A stretch of 14,959 nucleotides of DNA from Candidatus Ratteibacteria bacterium (lineage in GTDB: Bacteria; CAIJMQ01): NCBI GenBank assembly GCA_028715665.1, contig JAQURI010000023.1, positions 1 to 14,959 of the forward strand, given 5' to 3'. The notes beneath the pieces were generated by a model. That model worked only from the letters and a program-made list of their open reading frames with translations, searched no databases and was not told the DNA's origin. Made by a program: the position numbers and the translations under genes. Numbering within the stretch: the stretch's first letter is position 1; every line of letters starts with the position of its first letter. Below are positions 6,901 through 14,959 of the stretch, in pieces.

Positions 6901-9900
6901 AGAGGGTAAAGTCAATGAAAAATTGAACGATTATTTGGATGAATTTTCCGAGAGAAAGCAAGCTATAGAAAAAGAAGCTGCGCAAGAAATCAAAGATTAT
7001 CTTCAGGTAGAGGAATTGTCCCCCGGCGTCATTAAGTTGGTTAAAGTCTATATAGCCAGCAAGAAAGCGCTTCAGGAAGGAGATAAACTTTCGGGAAGGC
7101 ATGGTAATAAAGGCGTGATAGCAAAAGTTCTTCCTGAAGAAGATATGCCATATCTTTCTGACGGCACGCCCATAGATGTCGTTCTAAACCCTTTGGGTGT
7201 TCCTTCGAGAATGAATTTGGGACAACTTCTTGAGACGCATCTGGGGTGGGCGGCGAAGGTTTTGGGATTTGAAGCTATAACACCCGTCTTTAACGGGGCA
7301 ACGGAGGAAGAAATCAAGAAATGTTTGAAGGAAGCAAATCTTCCGGAAGAAGGAAAAACCGTTTTATTCGATGGCAGAACAGGTGAACCGTTTAACCAAA
7401 AAGTAACCGTAGGTTATATATATTTGCTTAAACTTGACCATCTTGTCGAAGATAAAATTCACGCCAGATCTATAGGTCCTTACTCCTTGATTACTCAACA
7501 GCCCTTGGGCGGTAAAGCCCGTATGGGTGGACAAAGATTCGGCGAAATGGAAGTTTGGGCTTTGGAGTCTTATGGAGCTGCACATACTCTCCAAGAGACG
7601 TTGACCGTAAAAAGCGATGATATTGAAGGAAGGACAAGGACTTATGAGGCAATTGTCAAAGGAGAGAATACTTTGGCTTCGGGAATTCCCGAATCTTTTA
7701 ATGTTTTAGTAAAAGAACTGCAAGGACTTTGTCTTGACTTTAAAATAGAGAAAAACAAAGAGTCGACATGGGACAGCAGTAGTTGGCAGTGGTTAAATAA
7801 AGAAAGGCGAAACGAAGCTTCCGAAATAAAGAGTATAGGATTAGGGTTAGCATCGCCTCAGTTAATAAGGTCTTGGTCTAAAGGAGAAGTCAAAAAACCC
7901 GAAACCGTCAATTATCGCACTTTCAGAGCCGAAAAAGGCGGGCTTTTTTGCGAAAAAATATTTGGTCCCACCAAAGACTGGGAATGCTATTGCGGCAAGT
8001 ATAAGAAAATCAAACATAAAGGCGTTGTTTGCGACAGGTGCGGCGTAGAAGTTACCGAGTCCAGTGTAAGGCGCGAGAGAATGGGGCATATAGAACTTGT
8101 TACTCCTGTAGCGCATATATGGATGTTTAGGGTTATTCCTTCCGTGATAGGCACTCTTTTAGACATGACGCTTCCCAACTTGGAAAAACTTATTTATTAC
8201 GATTCTTGGGTTGTTTTCGAGCCGGGAAAAACTCCGCTGGGAAGGCAACAAATTCTCGCCGACTCGGAAGTTGAAGAATACAGACAAAAATACGGCGATA
8301 CTTTTGAAGTAGGAATGGGGGCACCGGCACTAAAACGTTTATTACAGGAACTTAATTTAGAAAAATTACGCGATGAACTGCAGAAAAAAGAACACAGCAC
8401 TTCTTCTCAGGCAGCAAGAAGAAAAATAAACAAGAGAAGAAAAATAGTGGAAGCGTTTATAACTTCCGGCAATTCTCCCGACTGGATGGTTTTGGATAGA
8501 ATTCCAGTCATCCCTCCCAACTTGCGCCCGTTAGTTCCCCTAGACAAAGGCGGATTTGCAAGTTCCGATTTGAACGATTTGTACCGCCGAGTTATCAACA
8601 GAAATAATAGGCTAAAGAGATTAGTAGAACTCGATGCGCCTGAAATAATTTTAAGAAACGAAAAAAGGATGTTGCAGGAAGCCGTAGACGCGCTTTTCGA
8701 TAACGGCAGGAGAGGAAGGGTTGTCGTAGGAGGCACACAGGGAAGACCTTTAAAATCCTTGGCTGATACGCTTGGCGGCAAACAGGGACGTTTCAGACAA
8801 AACCTTCTCGGTAAAAGAGTAGATTATTCCGGCAGATCCGTGATTGTTGTAGATCCGAAACTTAGGTTAGATGAGTGCGGTATTCCCAAAGAGATGGCTT
8901 TGGAGTTATTCCAACCTTTCATAATAAGATATCTCAAGGAAAAAGGATATTTCCATACCATAAAAGCAGGCAAGAAATTAATGGAAAGACGCACCGTAGA
9001 AGTTTGGGAGGCATTATCGGAAGTTGTGAAAAATCATTTTGTTCTTTTGAATCGAGCGCCTACTTTACATAGATTGGGAATTCAAGCTTTCAGACCTAAA
9101 TTGACTGAAAGTAAAGCCATAAAAGTTCATCCTATGGTATGTGCTGCTTTTGGTGCTGACTTCGACGGAGACACAATGAGCGTTCATGTGCCGTTATTTA
9201 TGGAAACGCTTCTTGAAGCGCAAATGCTTATCCTGTCAACAAACAATTTATTCCGTCCTTCAGACGGTTCTCCAATATTGCTCCCATCCCAAGATATGGT
9301 GTGGGGCATTTATTATCTTACAAAGATGGATGTTGTCTTGGGCGCTCCCGGAGAAGCACAGACAAGCGACGAAAACCTTAGATTTTTCTCCAGCACGGAA
9401 GAAGCCAAATTTGCATATGAGTTGGGAATAATAAATCTTCATACGCCCATTCTATTAAATATTCCCGCCCGTTTTATATCTTCTGCAAAAAGCAACAAAT
9501 TAAAAACCACTGTTGGCAGGGCTATTTTTAACGAAGTCTTGCCGGACGGTTCGGAATTTGTAAATGAAGGAATGACTAAGAGCAAATTATCTTCTTTCGT
9601 AGATTCCTATATTAAAAAGTTTGGAAAGGGAGCTACTTGTGTGTTGCTTGATAATTTGAAAGAACTCGGTTTCCACTATGCTACGATGGGTGGACTTTCG
9701 ATAGGCATAACCGACGTGAAAATTCCATCCGACAAATGGACGAAGATTGAAAAAGCGCGCAAAGAAGTGGAAAAAGTTGAAAAACAATACCATGAAGGAA
9801 TCATTACTTACGGGGAAAGGTATAATAAATTGTTGGATGTTTGGAGCCGTGTCGGAGATGAAGTGGCTCAAAACATGTTTTCAGAATTAAAGAAGCATCC

Positions 9901-11851
9901 GTTTAATCCCGTTCTTCTCATAATGGAATCCGAAGCCAGAGGAAGTGCCCAGCAGATAAGACAATTGGGAGGGATGAGGGGCTTAATAGCTCGTCCGCGG
10001 AAACAATTGACAGGAGCTGTAGGGGAAATTATCGAATTCCCGATTACCACCAACTTTAGGGAGGGATTGTCTGTTCTCGAATATTTTATATCTACTCACG
10101 GAGGCAGAAAAGGATTGGCTGACACCGCTTTAAAGACAGCTCAAGCAGGTTATCTGACAAGGAGACTTGTAGATGTTTCGCAGAACGTAATAGTGACGGA
10201 AGAAGATTGCGGGACGGTAAATGGAATAGTCGCGAAAGCTTTAGATTTGGGAGGCAGAAATTTTATTCCTCTTAAGGAAAGAATTATAGGAAGAATTACC
10301 ACAGATGACATAAAATTGCCTTTATTGGATGAAATTATTGTTAAAGCCGGAGATGAAATAACCGAAGAGATTGCCGATGCAATTGAGGAAGCCGGTATAG
10401 AAGAAGTTTCTATCCGTTCAGTTTTGACATGCCAAAGCAAAGAAGGCATTTGCGCTAAATGTTACGGCAAAGATTTGGCTATTGGCGGAAAAGTAGCGAT
10501 AGGTCAAGCGGTTGGAATTATGGCAGCACAATCCATAGGCGAGCCCGGAACACAGCTTACTCTCAGGACGTTCCATATAGGAGGTACGGCTTCAAGAATA
10601 GTGGGTGAATCGCATTATACTGCTCAAGCAGATGGAATTATAAGGTTTAAAAATTTAAATGTTACAAAGAATGACGATGGAAAATTGCTGGTTTTGAATA
10701 GGAACGGCAATATCGTTTTAGAAGACGATGAAGGAAACAAGATAGAAACTTATTCCATTAATGTAGGAAGTATTCTTGAATTAACTGATGGGCAAAAAGT
10801 AAAATCAAAAGATACTATAGCCCGGTGGGATCCTTATACTCGCCCGTTGCTTTCCGAAATAAAAGGAAAAGTTGAATTCAAGGACATTATTAGAGGTTTG
10901 ACTATGAGGGAGGAATTAAATCGCGAGACTAATATTAGAGAGAAAGTCGTCGTGGAACATCGCGGAGCATTGCATCCGCAGATAATAGTAAGAGACAAGA
11001 ATGATCAAGTCAGATATTACCCGTTGCCTACAAATGCCCATATAACTGTTAATGCCGGCGATGAAGTAAAAGTGGGAACTCTTATTGCCAAAACGCCTCG
11101 TGAAATCATAAAAGCAACGGATATTACCGGAGGACTTCCCAGAATAGCTGAATTATTTGAAGCAAGAAAACCGAAGAATCCAGCTATTGTTACGGAAATA
11201 GACGGCCATGTCAAAGAAATCGTTATGGAAGGCAATGTGAGGGATATTGTTATCGAAGGGTCAAATGAAACAAGAAGATATGCTGTCCCTCACGGCAAGC
11301 ATATTGAAGTGGATGTTGGAGATTGGGTTACCGCAGGGCAAAAGTTGACTGACGGCCCGGCAGTTATTCAGGAGATACTGAGAATTGAAGGGGAAAAGAA
11401 ACTGCAGCAATATCTTCTTAATGAAATACAGGAAGTTTACAGATTGCAGGGAGTTAAAATAAACGATAAGCATATAGAAATTATTATCAGACAGATGCTT
11501 ATGAAAGTCCAATTGGAAGACCCCGGAGATACATCTTTCTTGTGGGGTGAACAAGTAGAGAAATCGGATTTCCAAAAGGAGAATGAAAAGGCAATATCTT
11601 CCGGCGCCAAGCCGGCGAAAGGCCGCCCGCTCGTTTTGGGTATCACAAAAGCTTCCTTAGCTTCTCCGTCGTTTATATCTGCGGCTTCGTTCCAGGAGAC
11701 CCCCAGGGTCTTGACAAGAGCGGCAATTTTTGGAAGAAAAGACGAGTTGAAAGGCTTGAAAGAAAATCTAATGATTGGTAAACTAATCCCTGCAGGTACG
11801 GGTTTACAAAAATACAGGGAAATTGAGGTGATAAAAAATGCCGACACTTAA
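3929..11851 (+). CDS. rpoBC: Fused RNA polymerase beta-beta' subunit (RpoB-RpoC)
   Basis: One uninterrupted 2640-codon frame carries both catalytic subunits of RNA polymerase. Beta occupies about residues 1-1275: rifampicin region [20 protein letters not shown] (about 466-492; S490 is E. coli S531), [18 protein letters not shown] with K1053 and K1061 (E. coli K1065/K1073), and the ending [20 protein letters not shown] linker of about 1276-1303 contains three Trp and lacks any ATG, GTG or TTG codon in frame. Beta' then begins [20 protein letters not shown]. It has zinc site 1 (C1353, C1355, C1368, C1371), [10 protein letters not shown] (R1709), the catalytic GADFDGD (D1744, D1746, D1748; Gly at 1742 instead of Asn), a bridge helix (about 2050-2085), zinc site 2 (C2094, C2168, C2175, C2178), the trigger loop [11 protein letters not shown] with an SI3-type insertion (about 2230-2390), and the ending [23 protein letters not shown] Shine-Dalgarno (3912-3917) precedes ATG. 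Fusions are known in Helicobacter and Wolbachia. Confidence 0.97.
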   Translation: MLTYTNVRNFKKIPSVTELPSLVQIQNQSFDSFLQPDVPILKRKKEGLQSLLSELSPIVASNGKFSLEFENYTIGSPRYSVSECMRRGITYSVPLKLKLRLSVYKNPVPISTGRKSEEHNKGKKKLEVESIREEEVYLCDFPIMTSRGTFIINGIERVITCQLHRSPGAFFESAGQKKGKEIFVARIVPDRGTWMEFETDNNDLLYGVIGPRRRMLGTVIFRALGYPKDEDIIKLFFETEEINLTQKGFDKKLIGQILAEDVVDAKTGQRIAESKQEISLLLLKTLSSFGMHKIKIIKDKDASGLIINTLKKDRTQTKEEALTQIYSRIRSGTPFESDTAEIYLRGILFDRTRFDLGRIGRHRLNTRLTLNIPLSERVLTITDIVAVVKELINLQMGKSVVDDIDRLGNRRVRSIGELMENQLRPSFIKLTRSIHERLLMGKTEELMPHTLINPRLINTSLMEFFTSSQLSQFMDQTNPLAELTHRRRLSALGPEGLTRERAGIEVRDVHPTHYGRICPIETPEGQNIGLITSLATYARINDLGLLEAPYRKVGNKKVTDKIDYLTADEEDKFIIAQANAQLDGKGCLATDMVLARYKGDYHFVPSADVNYMDIDPIQTVSISAALVPFLEHDDSNRALMGSNMQRQAVPLINPEPPLVQTGMERIVARDSGSTVLAKRDGVVDSVSGESIIVRISSSSQGKESLLDELDYYPLKNFIRSNQSTCVHQRPVVKSGQKIKKGDILADGPAIKNGKLALGRNALVAFMPWEGYNFEDAILVSEKIIKEDVYTSVHIEEFEVECRETKLGKEEITQDIPNVSEDALKNLDSDGVIRVGAYVKAGDILVGKITPKGESVLTSEEKLLRAIFGEKAGDVLNTSMKVPPGTEGVVIDTKIFSREEEDKKRLKDSSSEVQSIKRKKDALLEVLEGTTLNRIREILKGKKCKQTIKIKSVRKPDSSKDTGVIQIKTGEVLSENILNRLDFKTLKSIKVKEGKVNEKLNDYLDEFSERKQAIEKEAAQEIKDYLQVEELSPGVIKLVKVYIASKKALQEGDKLSGRHGNKGVIAKVLPEEDMPYLSDGTPIDVVLNPLGVPSRMNLGQLLETHLGWAAKVLGFEAITPVFNGATEEEIKKCLKEANLPEEGKTVLFDGRTGEPFNQKVTVGYIYLLKLDHLVEDKIHARSIGPYSLITQQPLGGKARMGGQRFGEMEVWALESYGAAHTLQETLTVKSDDIEGRTRTYEAIVKGENTLASGIPESFNVLVKELQGLCLDFKIEKNKESTWDSSSWQWLNKERRNEASEIKSIGLGLASPQLIRSWSKGEVKKPETVNYRTFRAEKGGLFCEKIFGPTKDWECYCGKYKKIKHKGVVCDRCGVEVTESSVRRERMGHIELVTPVAHIWMFRVIPSVIGTLLDMTLPNLEKLIYYDSWVVFEPGKTPLGRQQILADSEVEEYRQKYGDTFEVGMGAPALKRLLQELNLEKLRDELQKKEHSTSSQAARRKINKRRKIVEAFITSGNSPDWMVLDRIPVIPPNLRPLVPLDKGGFASSDLNDLYRRVINRNNRLKRLVELDAPEIILRNEKRMLQEAVDALFDNGRRGRVVVGGTQGRPLKSLADTLGGKQGRFRQNLLGKRVDYSGRSVIVVDPKLRLDECGIPKEMALELFQPFIIRYLKEKGYFHTIKAGKKLMERRTVEVWEALSEVVKNHFVLLNRAPTLHRLGIQAFRPKLTESKAIKVHPMVCAAFGADFDGDTMSVHVPLFMETLLEAQMLILSTNNLFRPSDGSPILLPSQDMVWGIYYLTKMDVVLGAPGEAQTSDENLRFFSSTEEAKFAYELGIINLHTPILLNIPARFISSAKSNKLKTTVGRAIFNEVLPDGSEFVNEGMTKSKLSSFVDSYIKKFGKGATCVLLDNLKELGFHYATMGGLSIGITDVKIPSDKWTKIEKARKEVEKVEKQYHEGIITYGERYNKLLDVWSRVGDEVAQNMFSELKKHPFNPVLLIMESEARGSAQQIRQLGGMRGLIARPRKQLTGAVGEIIEFPITTNFREGLSVLEYFISTHGGRKGLADTALKTAQAGYLTRRLVDVSQNVIVTEEDCGTVNGIVAKALDLGGRNFIPLKERIIGRITTDDIKLPLLDEIIVKAGDEITEEIADAIEEAGIEEVSIRSVLTCQSKEGICAKCYGKDLAIGGKVAIGQAVGIMAAQSIGEPGTQLTLRTFHIGGTASRIVGESHYTAQADGIIRFKNLNVTKNDDGKLLVLNRNGNIVLEDDEGNKIETYSINVGSILELTDGQKVKSKDTIARWDPYTRPLLSEIKGKVEFKDIIRGLTMREELNRETNIREKVVVEHRGALHPQIIVRDKNDQVRYYPLPTNAHITVNAGDEVKVGTLIAKTPREIIKATDITGGLPRIAELFEARKPKNPAIVTEIDGHVKEIVMEGNVRDIVIEGSNETRRYAVPHGKHIEVDVGDWVTAGQKLTDGPAVIQEILRIEGEKKLQQYLLNEIQEVYRLQGVKINDKHIEIIIRQMLMKVQLEDPGDTSFLWGEQVEKSDFQKENEKAISSGAKPAKGRPLVLGITKASLASPSFISAASFQETPRVLTRAAIFGRKDELKGLKENLMIGKLIPAGTGLQKYREIEVIKNADT
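11825..11831 (+). promoter_or_regulatory. rpsL ribosome binding site inside rpoBC
   Basis: GAGGTGA lies 6 nt before the rpsL ATG and within the last codons of rpoBC. The genes overlap by 14 nt, so translation of S12 is probably coupled to that of the polymerase. Confidence 0.8.
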
Positions 11852-12206
11852 TCAATTGGTAAAAAGAGGCAGAAGACGTCTTAGAAGAAAAAGTAAAGCT
11901 CCTGCCTTGGGGTTTTCGCCCTTAAGAAGAGGAGTTTGTACGAGAGTTTTTACCATGACTCCCAAGAAACCCAACTCTGCGCTAAGAAAGGTCGCAAAAG
12001 TCCGCCTTATTACGGGCAAAGAAATATCTGCTTATATACCGGGAGAAGGACATAATTTGCAAGAACATTCCATCGTGCTTGTGCGGGGCGGAAGGGTCAA
12101 AGACTTACCGGGAGTAAGATACCACATAGTGCGCGGAAAATTGGATGCCGGTGGTACTGAAAACAGGAAAAAATCCCGTTCCAAATACGGGACCAAGAAA
12201 GGATAA
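11838..12206 (+). CDS. rpsL: Ribosomal protein S12 (uS12)
   Basis: S12 lies at the decoding centre of the 30S subunit and tunes accuracy. The 122 residues match the family. The start [31 protein letters not shown], the [10 protein letters not shown] block and [19 protein letters not shown] are all standard. K43 and K88, sites of streptomycin-resistance substitutions in E. coli, are the sensitive-type Lys. D89, the residue methylthiolated by RimO where that enzyme is present, is conserved. It overlaps the rpoBC stop by 14 nt, so the str genes are joined directly to the polymerase operon. The C-terminus ends RSKYGTKKG. rpsG follows after a 103-nt palindromic spacer. Confidence 0.98.
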   Translation: MPTLNQLVKRGRRRLRRKSKAPALGFSPLRRGVCTRVFTMTPKKPNSALRKVAKVRLITGKEISAYIPGEGHNLQEHSIVLVRGGRVKDLPGVRYHIVRGKLDAGGTENRKKSRSKYGTKKG

Positions 12207-12217
12207 ATATAAGTAAT

Positions 12218-12288
12218 GAAGTAGCGAGTAGAGAGTAGCAAATAGAGATAAAAAATCTCTCTACTCTTTTCTTGCTACTTTCTACTTC
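12218..12288 (+). repeat. AGTAG-rich palindromic element between rpsL and rpsG
   Basis: Three nested or alternative complementary pairs fill the spacer: GAAGTAG (12218-12224) with CTACTTC (12282-12288), GAGTAGAGA (12226-12234) with TCTCTACTC (12258-12266), and AGTAGCAA (12234-12241) with TTGCTACT (12272-12279). An inner AGAGAT/ATCTCT hairpin sits near the centre. The 71-nt unit is close to a full inverted repeat. It directly abuts the CCGAGC module carrying the rpsG Shine-Dalgarno, so it may affect rpsG translation or be a mobile palindromic repeat. Confidence 0.65.
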
Positions 12289-12302
12289 CGAGCGAAGCGA
12301 GG
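12288..12302 (+). promoter_or_regulatory. Mini-hairpin containing the rpsG Shine-Dalgarno
   Basis: CCGAGCGAAGCGAGG differs by one base from the copy before rplK. Its core GCGAAGC is the heptamer known as an exceptionally stable DNA mini-hairpin. The terminal GAGG (12299-12302) lies 7 nt before the rpsG ATG. Confidence 0.5.
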
Positions 12303-12309
12303 AAAAGAT

Positions 12310-12783
12310 ATGGGTAGAAAAAAAGGCGCAAAGAAAAAAATAGCACAGGTAGACACAAAATATCACAACCCTTTGATTGCAAAATTTATCAATAAAATAA
12401 TGTGGGACGGCAAAAAAAGTAAAGCAGAGAATATAGTCTACGGAGCTTTTGACATAATTGAACAAAAGATAAAGGAAGAACCGCCCCTTGAGGTTTTTAA
12501 AAAAGCTTTGAAGAATGTCCAGCCTAAAGTAGAACTTAGAGCACGTAGAATCGGAGGGGCGACTTATCAAGTTCCGGTAGAAGTTAGGCCCGACAGAAGT
12601 ATCGCTTTGGGAATGAGATGGATGATTACTTATGCGAGAGACAGAAAAGGTAAGGCTATGGAAGCAAAACTAGCCGAAGAAATAATGCAAGCTCATAAAG
12701 GAGAAGGGGCTAGTGTAAAGAAGAAGGAAGATATGCACAAAATGGCGGAAGCTAATAGGGCTTTCGCTCATTTTCGGTGGTAA
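12310..12783 (+). CDS. rpsG: Ribosomal protein S7 (uS7)
   Basis: S7 nucleates assembly of the 30S head and contacts the E-site tRNA. In E. coli it also represses the str operon. The 157 residues fit the usual 156. The N-terminus is very basic (GRKKGAKKKIAQ). The conserved core includes FINKIMWDGKKSKAE, NVQPKVELRARRIGGATYQV, PVEVRPDRSIALGMRW and the ending MAEANRAFAHFRW. ATG 12310 has GAGG 7 nt upstream. The spacer after it lacks a T-tailed terminator, so read-through into fusA is possible in addition to the separate fusA promoter. Confidence 0.97.
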   Translation: MGRKKGAKKKIAQVDTKYHNPLIAKFINKIMWDGKKSKAENIVYGAFDIIEQKIKEEPPLEVFKKALKNVQPKVELRARRIGGATYQVPVEVRPDRSIALGMRWMITYARDRKGKAMEAKLAEEIMQAHKGEGASVKKKEDMHKMAEANRAFAHFRW

Positions 12784-12921
12784 CCCGCCTTTTGATTCCA
12801 TTATATCCGTAAGGCTGTCTGTAAGGCAACGGATTTAGGAATAAAATTCTTTACGGGATACAAACTCTCTTCTATAAAATTGAAGTCGAGTTGCAGCAAC
12901 AATCTCGTAAGATAAAAAAGA

Positions 12922-12953
12922 TTGCAAGTATTCCCAATTAGGTATGATATAAT
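12922..12953 (+). promoter_or_regulatory. Predicted extended -10 promoter for fusA
   Basis: TGATATAAT (12945-12953) is a perfect extended -10 element (TGnTATAAT). TTGCAA (12922-12927) resembles a -35 box, but the spacing is 20 nt, so the promoter probably relies on the extended -10. The leader to the fusA ATG would be about 50 nt. The rest of the 228-nt rpsG-fusA spacer holds only a weak ATCCGT/ACGGAT fold (12805-12810 with 12829-12834). Confidence 0.55.
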
Positions 12954-13011
12954 GTTGCCTTTTTAAAATAGGGATAAGATATTATTAACTTAACATAAAA
13001 GAGTTCGTAAA

Positions 13012-14959
13012 ATGAAGACGGAAGTTGCTTTGGAAAATGTAAGAAATATAGGTATTTTCGCGCATATTGATGCGGGTAAAACTACCGTGACCGAGAGAAT
13101 ACTTTTTTACACGGGCAGAATCCATCGAATGGGAGAAGTACATGAAGGTACCGCTACTATGGATTGCCTGCCGCAAGAAAGAGAAAGGGGGGTAACTATT
13201 AGTGCGGCTGCTACAACATGTATTTGGAAAGACCATAGAATAAATATTATAGATACCCCGGGTCATGTGGATTTTACCGCAGAAGTGGAAAGGTCTTTAA
13301 GAGTTTTGGACGGAGCAGTTACTGTATTCGGCGCTGTCGAGGGAGTTGAACCTCAATCCGAAACGGTATGGCGTCAAGCAAATAAATACAATGTCCCCAG
13401 AATCGCATTTATAAATAAAATGGACAGGGAAGGCGCTGATTACGAAGCGGCCATAGAAGAAATGAGAAAGAAACTTAAGGCCCACGTTTTGCCTTTGCAA
13501 TTGCCTATTGGAGCAGGCGACCAATTTGCAGGCGCCATAGATTTGGTCAGCTTAAAAGAATTATTATACGAAGACCCAACTGGGCTGGATTATAAAGTTG
13601 TTGATTTGACGCAGCAACACAAAGAAAAAGCCCTCAAACACAGAGAACTTCTGATAGAAAAATTAGCTGAAGTAAACGAAGAAATACTTCACAAGTTTGT
13701 TCACGGGGAAAAGATAGGGGATGAGTTGATACATAAAGCCATCAGAGATGCAACAATAAAAGAAAAAATGGTCCCGGTTCTTTGCGGTTCGGCTCTAAAA
13801 AATAAAGTTATTCAGCCCCTCCTTGACGCAGTCGTGCGATATCTTCCGTCTCCGTTGGATGTCCCGCATGTAAAAGGTAAAAACCCGAAATCCGGGCAGG
13901 AGGAAGAAAGAAAATCCGATAAACAACAGCCTTTCTGCGCATTGGCTTTTAAAATAGTAACCGACCCTTTCACGGGACGATTCACTTATATAAAGATTTA
14001 CTCCGGACATATAAAAGTAGGAGACAGGGTTTACAATTCTTCCAAAGACAAATCAGAAAAGATACAAAGAATATTTTTGATGCATGCAAATAAAAGAGAA
14101 GAAAGAAGACATGCTTCTGCCGGAGAGATTGTTGCTGTAGTTGGGTTGCAATCCACCGCCACGGGAGATACTATTTGCGACGAAGAACATCCCCTTATCC
14201 TTGAGGGAGTGACTTTCCCGGAACCAGTGATTTTCGTCCAGATTGAGCCGAACAATAAACAAGAAGGGGAAAAACTTCAGCAAGTTCTAAGAAAATTGGA
14301 AGATGAAGACCCGACATTTAAAGTTTCTCAGGACGAAGAAACTTCCCAGACGATAATTTCCGGAATGGGAGAATTCCATCTTTTAGTGATTACCGCCAGA
14401 ATACTGGATGAATTCAAAATAAAAGCGACTGTAGGAAAGCCACAGGTAACTTACAGGGAAACTATCAGTGCGGGTGCCGAGGCAGAAGGTAAATTTATAC
14501 GCCAAAGCGGCGGAAGAGGACAGTATGGTCATGTAATATTAAAAATTGAACCTATATCTCATGTAAGCGAATCTTCCAAGAGACATGATAAAAAGCGGGC
14601 GGCAAAACAAGCCAAGATGAATAAGTCTTTGCAAGTTACGGAACAAGAAGCGGAAACCAAAAAACCTACTTTTGAATTCATAAATGAAATAAAACAGGGA
14701 GCAATCCCATCGAATTTTATTCCATCCATCGAAAAAGGGGTTCAAGATGCGATGAAGAACGGCGTGCTTGCCGGTTATCCCGTGATTGATGTGAGGGTTA
14801 TATTACTTGACGGTTCTTATCACGAAGTTGATTCTTCGGATATAGCTTTTCATATAGCCGCTTCAATGGCTTTTAAAGAAGCCATGAAGAAAGCAAACCC
14901 TTATCTTTTGGAACCTCTGATGAAAACGGAAGTGGTCGCTCCCGAAGAATATATGGGAG
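13012..14959 (+). CDS. fusA: Elongation factor G, 3' end beyond window, with domain IV insertion
   Basis: This GTPase drives ribosomal translocation. 649 complete codons are present and the gene runs off the right edge; families are about 690-700 aa. G domain motifs: G1 AHIDAGKTT (17-25), a switch I/G2 region with [16 protein letters not shown]3 DTPGH (81-85, with catalytic His85), G4 NKMD (135-138) and G5 GSALKN (259-264). Domain II has [16 protein letters not shown]. Domain III has [10 protein letters not shown]. Domain IV has GGRGQYGHV and the tip [14 protein letters not shown]. Between IEPI and [16 protein letters not shown] an extra segment of about 35 residues rich in Lys, Ala, Gln and Glu (about 516-553) is inserted. 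The QERERG wording recalls the spirochaete/planctomycete-type EF-G or mitochondrial EF-G2 more than E. coli EF-G. The Shine-Dalgarno is weak (AAAAGAG, 8 nt). Confidence 0.95.
   Translation, partial: MKTEVALENVRNIGIFAHIDAGKTTVTERILFYTGRIHRMGEVHEGTATMDCLPQERERGVTISAAATTCIWKDHRINIIDTPGHVDFTAEVERSLRVLDGAVTVFGAVEGVEPQSETVWRQANKYNVPRIAFINKMDREGADYEAAIEEMRKKLKAHVLPLQLPIGAGDQFAGAIDLVSLKELLYEDPTGLDYKVVDLTQQHKEKALKHRELLIEKLAEVNEEILHKFVHGEKIGDELIHKAIRDATIKEKMVPVLCGSALKNKVIQPLLDAVVRYLPSPLDVPHVKGKNPKSGQEEERKSDKQQPFCALAFKIVTDPFTGRFTYIKIYSGHIKVGDRVYNSSKDKSEKIQRIFLMHANKREERRHASAGEIVAVVGLQSTATGDTICDEEHPLILEGVTFPEPVIFVQIEPNNKQEGEKLQQVLRKLEDEDPTFKVSQDEETSQTIISGMGEFHLLVITARILDEFKIKATVGKPQVTYRETISAGAEAEGKFIRQSGGRGQYGHVILKIEPISHVSESSKRHDKKRAAKQAKMNKSLQVTEQEAETKKPTFEFINEIKQGAIPSNFIPSIEKGVQDAMKNGVLAGYPVIDVRVILLDGSYHEVDSSDIAFHIAASMAFKEAMKKANPYLLEPLMKTEVVAPEEYMG

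Noticed and set aside
7768..7782. ATG in the rpoB-rpoC linker as a separate rpoC start
   Set aside because: It is out of frame with beta' and hits TAG after four codons.
8407..8781. Antisense 124-codon open frame in rpoBC and other long antisense frames (792-1181, 2184-2636, 6436-6915, 12097-12570)
   Set aside because: They lie opposite highly conserved genes, have low-complexity hydrophobic or Ser-rich translations and no Shine-Dalgarno or family signature.
8875..9431. Short + strand frames (8875-9072, 9186-9431) inside rpoBC
   Set aside because: Shadow frames in the most conserved part of beta'; no independent evidence of coding.
12805..12834. Intrinsic terminator after rpsG
   Set aside because: The ATCCGT/ACGGAT stem is only 6 bp with a large loop and no T-run follows.

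Overview
The window is a contiguous stretch of the bacterial tuf / L11-L10 / beta-beta' / str gene cluster, read entirely on the + strand. The order is the 3' end of tuf, rpmG, tRNA-Trp, secE, nusG, rplK, rplA, rplJ, rplL, a single-ORF rpoB-rpoC fusion, rpsL, rpsG and the 5' part of fusA, which runs off the right edge. Every protein gene is translation, secretion or transcription core machinery. I see no accessory genes, transposase, phage gene or CRISPR array.

The DNA is visibly AT-rich, uses the standard code and has good Shine-Dalgarno sites before many genes. The beta' part carries the large insertion inside the trigger loop (SI3) known from Gram-negative-type bacteria. The spacers hold several families of short degenerate palindromic repeats, a style I associate with uncultured candidate-phylum genomes. 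I cannot name the phylum from this sequence alone.

Layout: 1-616 holds the tuf end, rpmG, a degenerate repeat, tRNA-Trp and nested inverted repeats. 626-1365 holds secE-nusG (Sec translocon subunit and transcription factor). 1366-1473 is a leader with mutually exclusive hairpins before rplK. 1474-3805 encodes the ribosomal stalk and L1 arm proteins (L11, L1, L10, L7/L12) with a likely internal promoter before rplA. 3929-11851 is the fused RNA polymerase large subunit, overlapping rpsL by 14 nt. 11838-12783 encodes S12 and S7, separated by another palindromic spacer. 12784-13011 is a 228-nt spacer with an extended -10 promoter for fusA (EF-G).

The most unusual points are these. (1) rpoB and rpoC form one 2640-codon ORF with a roughly 25-30 residue Trp-containing linker and no internal start for beta'. 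(2) In the catalytic loop of beta' the normally invariant Asn (E. coli N458) is Gly, while the three catalytic Asp remain; that Asn is implicated in recognising the ribose of the incoming NTP. (3) The C-terminus of L10 is extended by about 35 codons of palindrome-derived sequence that runs into rplL. (4) EF-G has a Lys-rich insertion of about 35 residues in domain IV. (5) A small hairpin/Shine-Dalgarno module, GC-(N)AA-GCGAGG, recurs immediately upstream of several genes.
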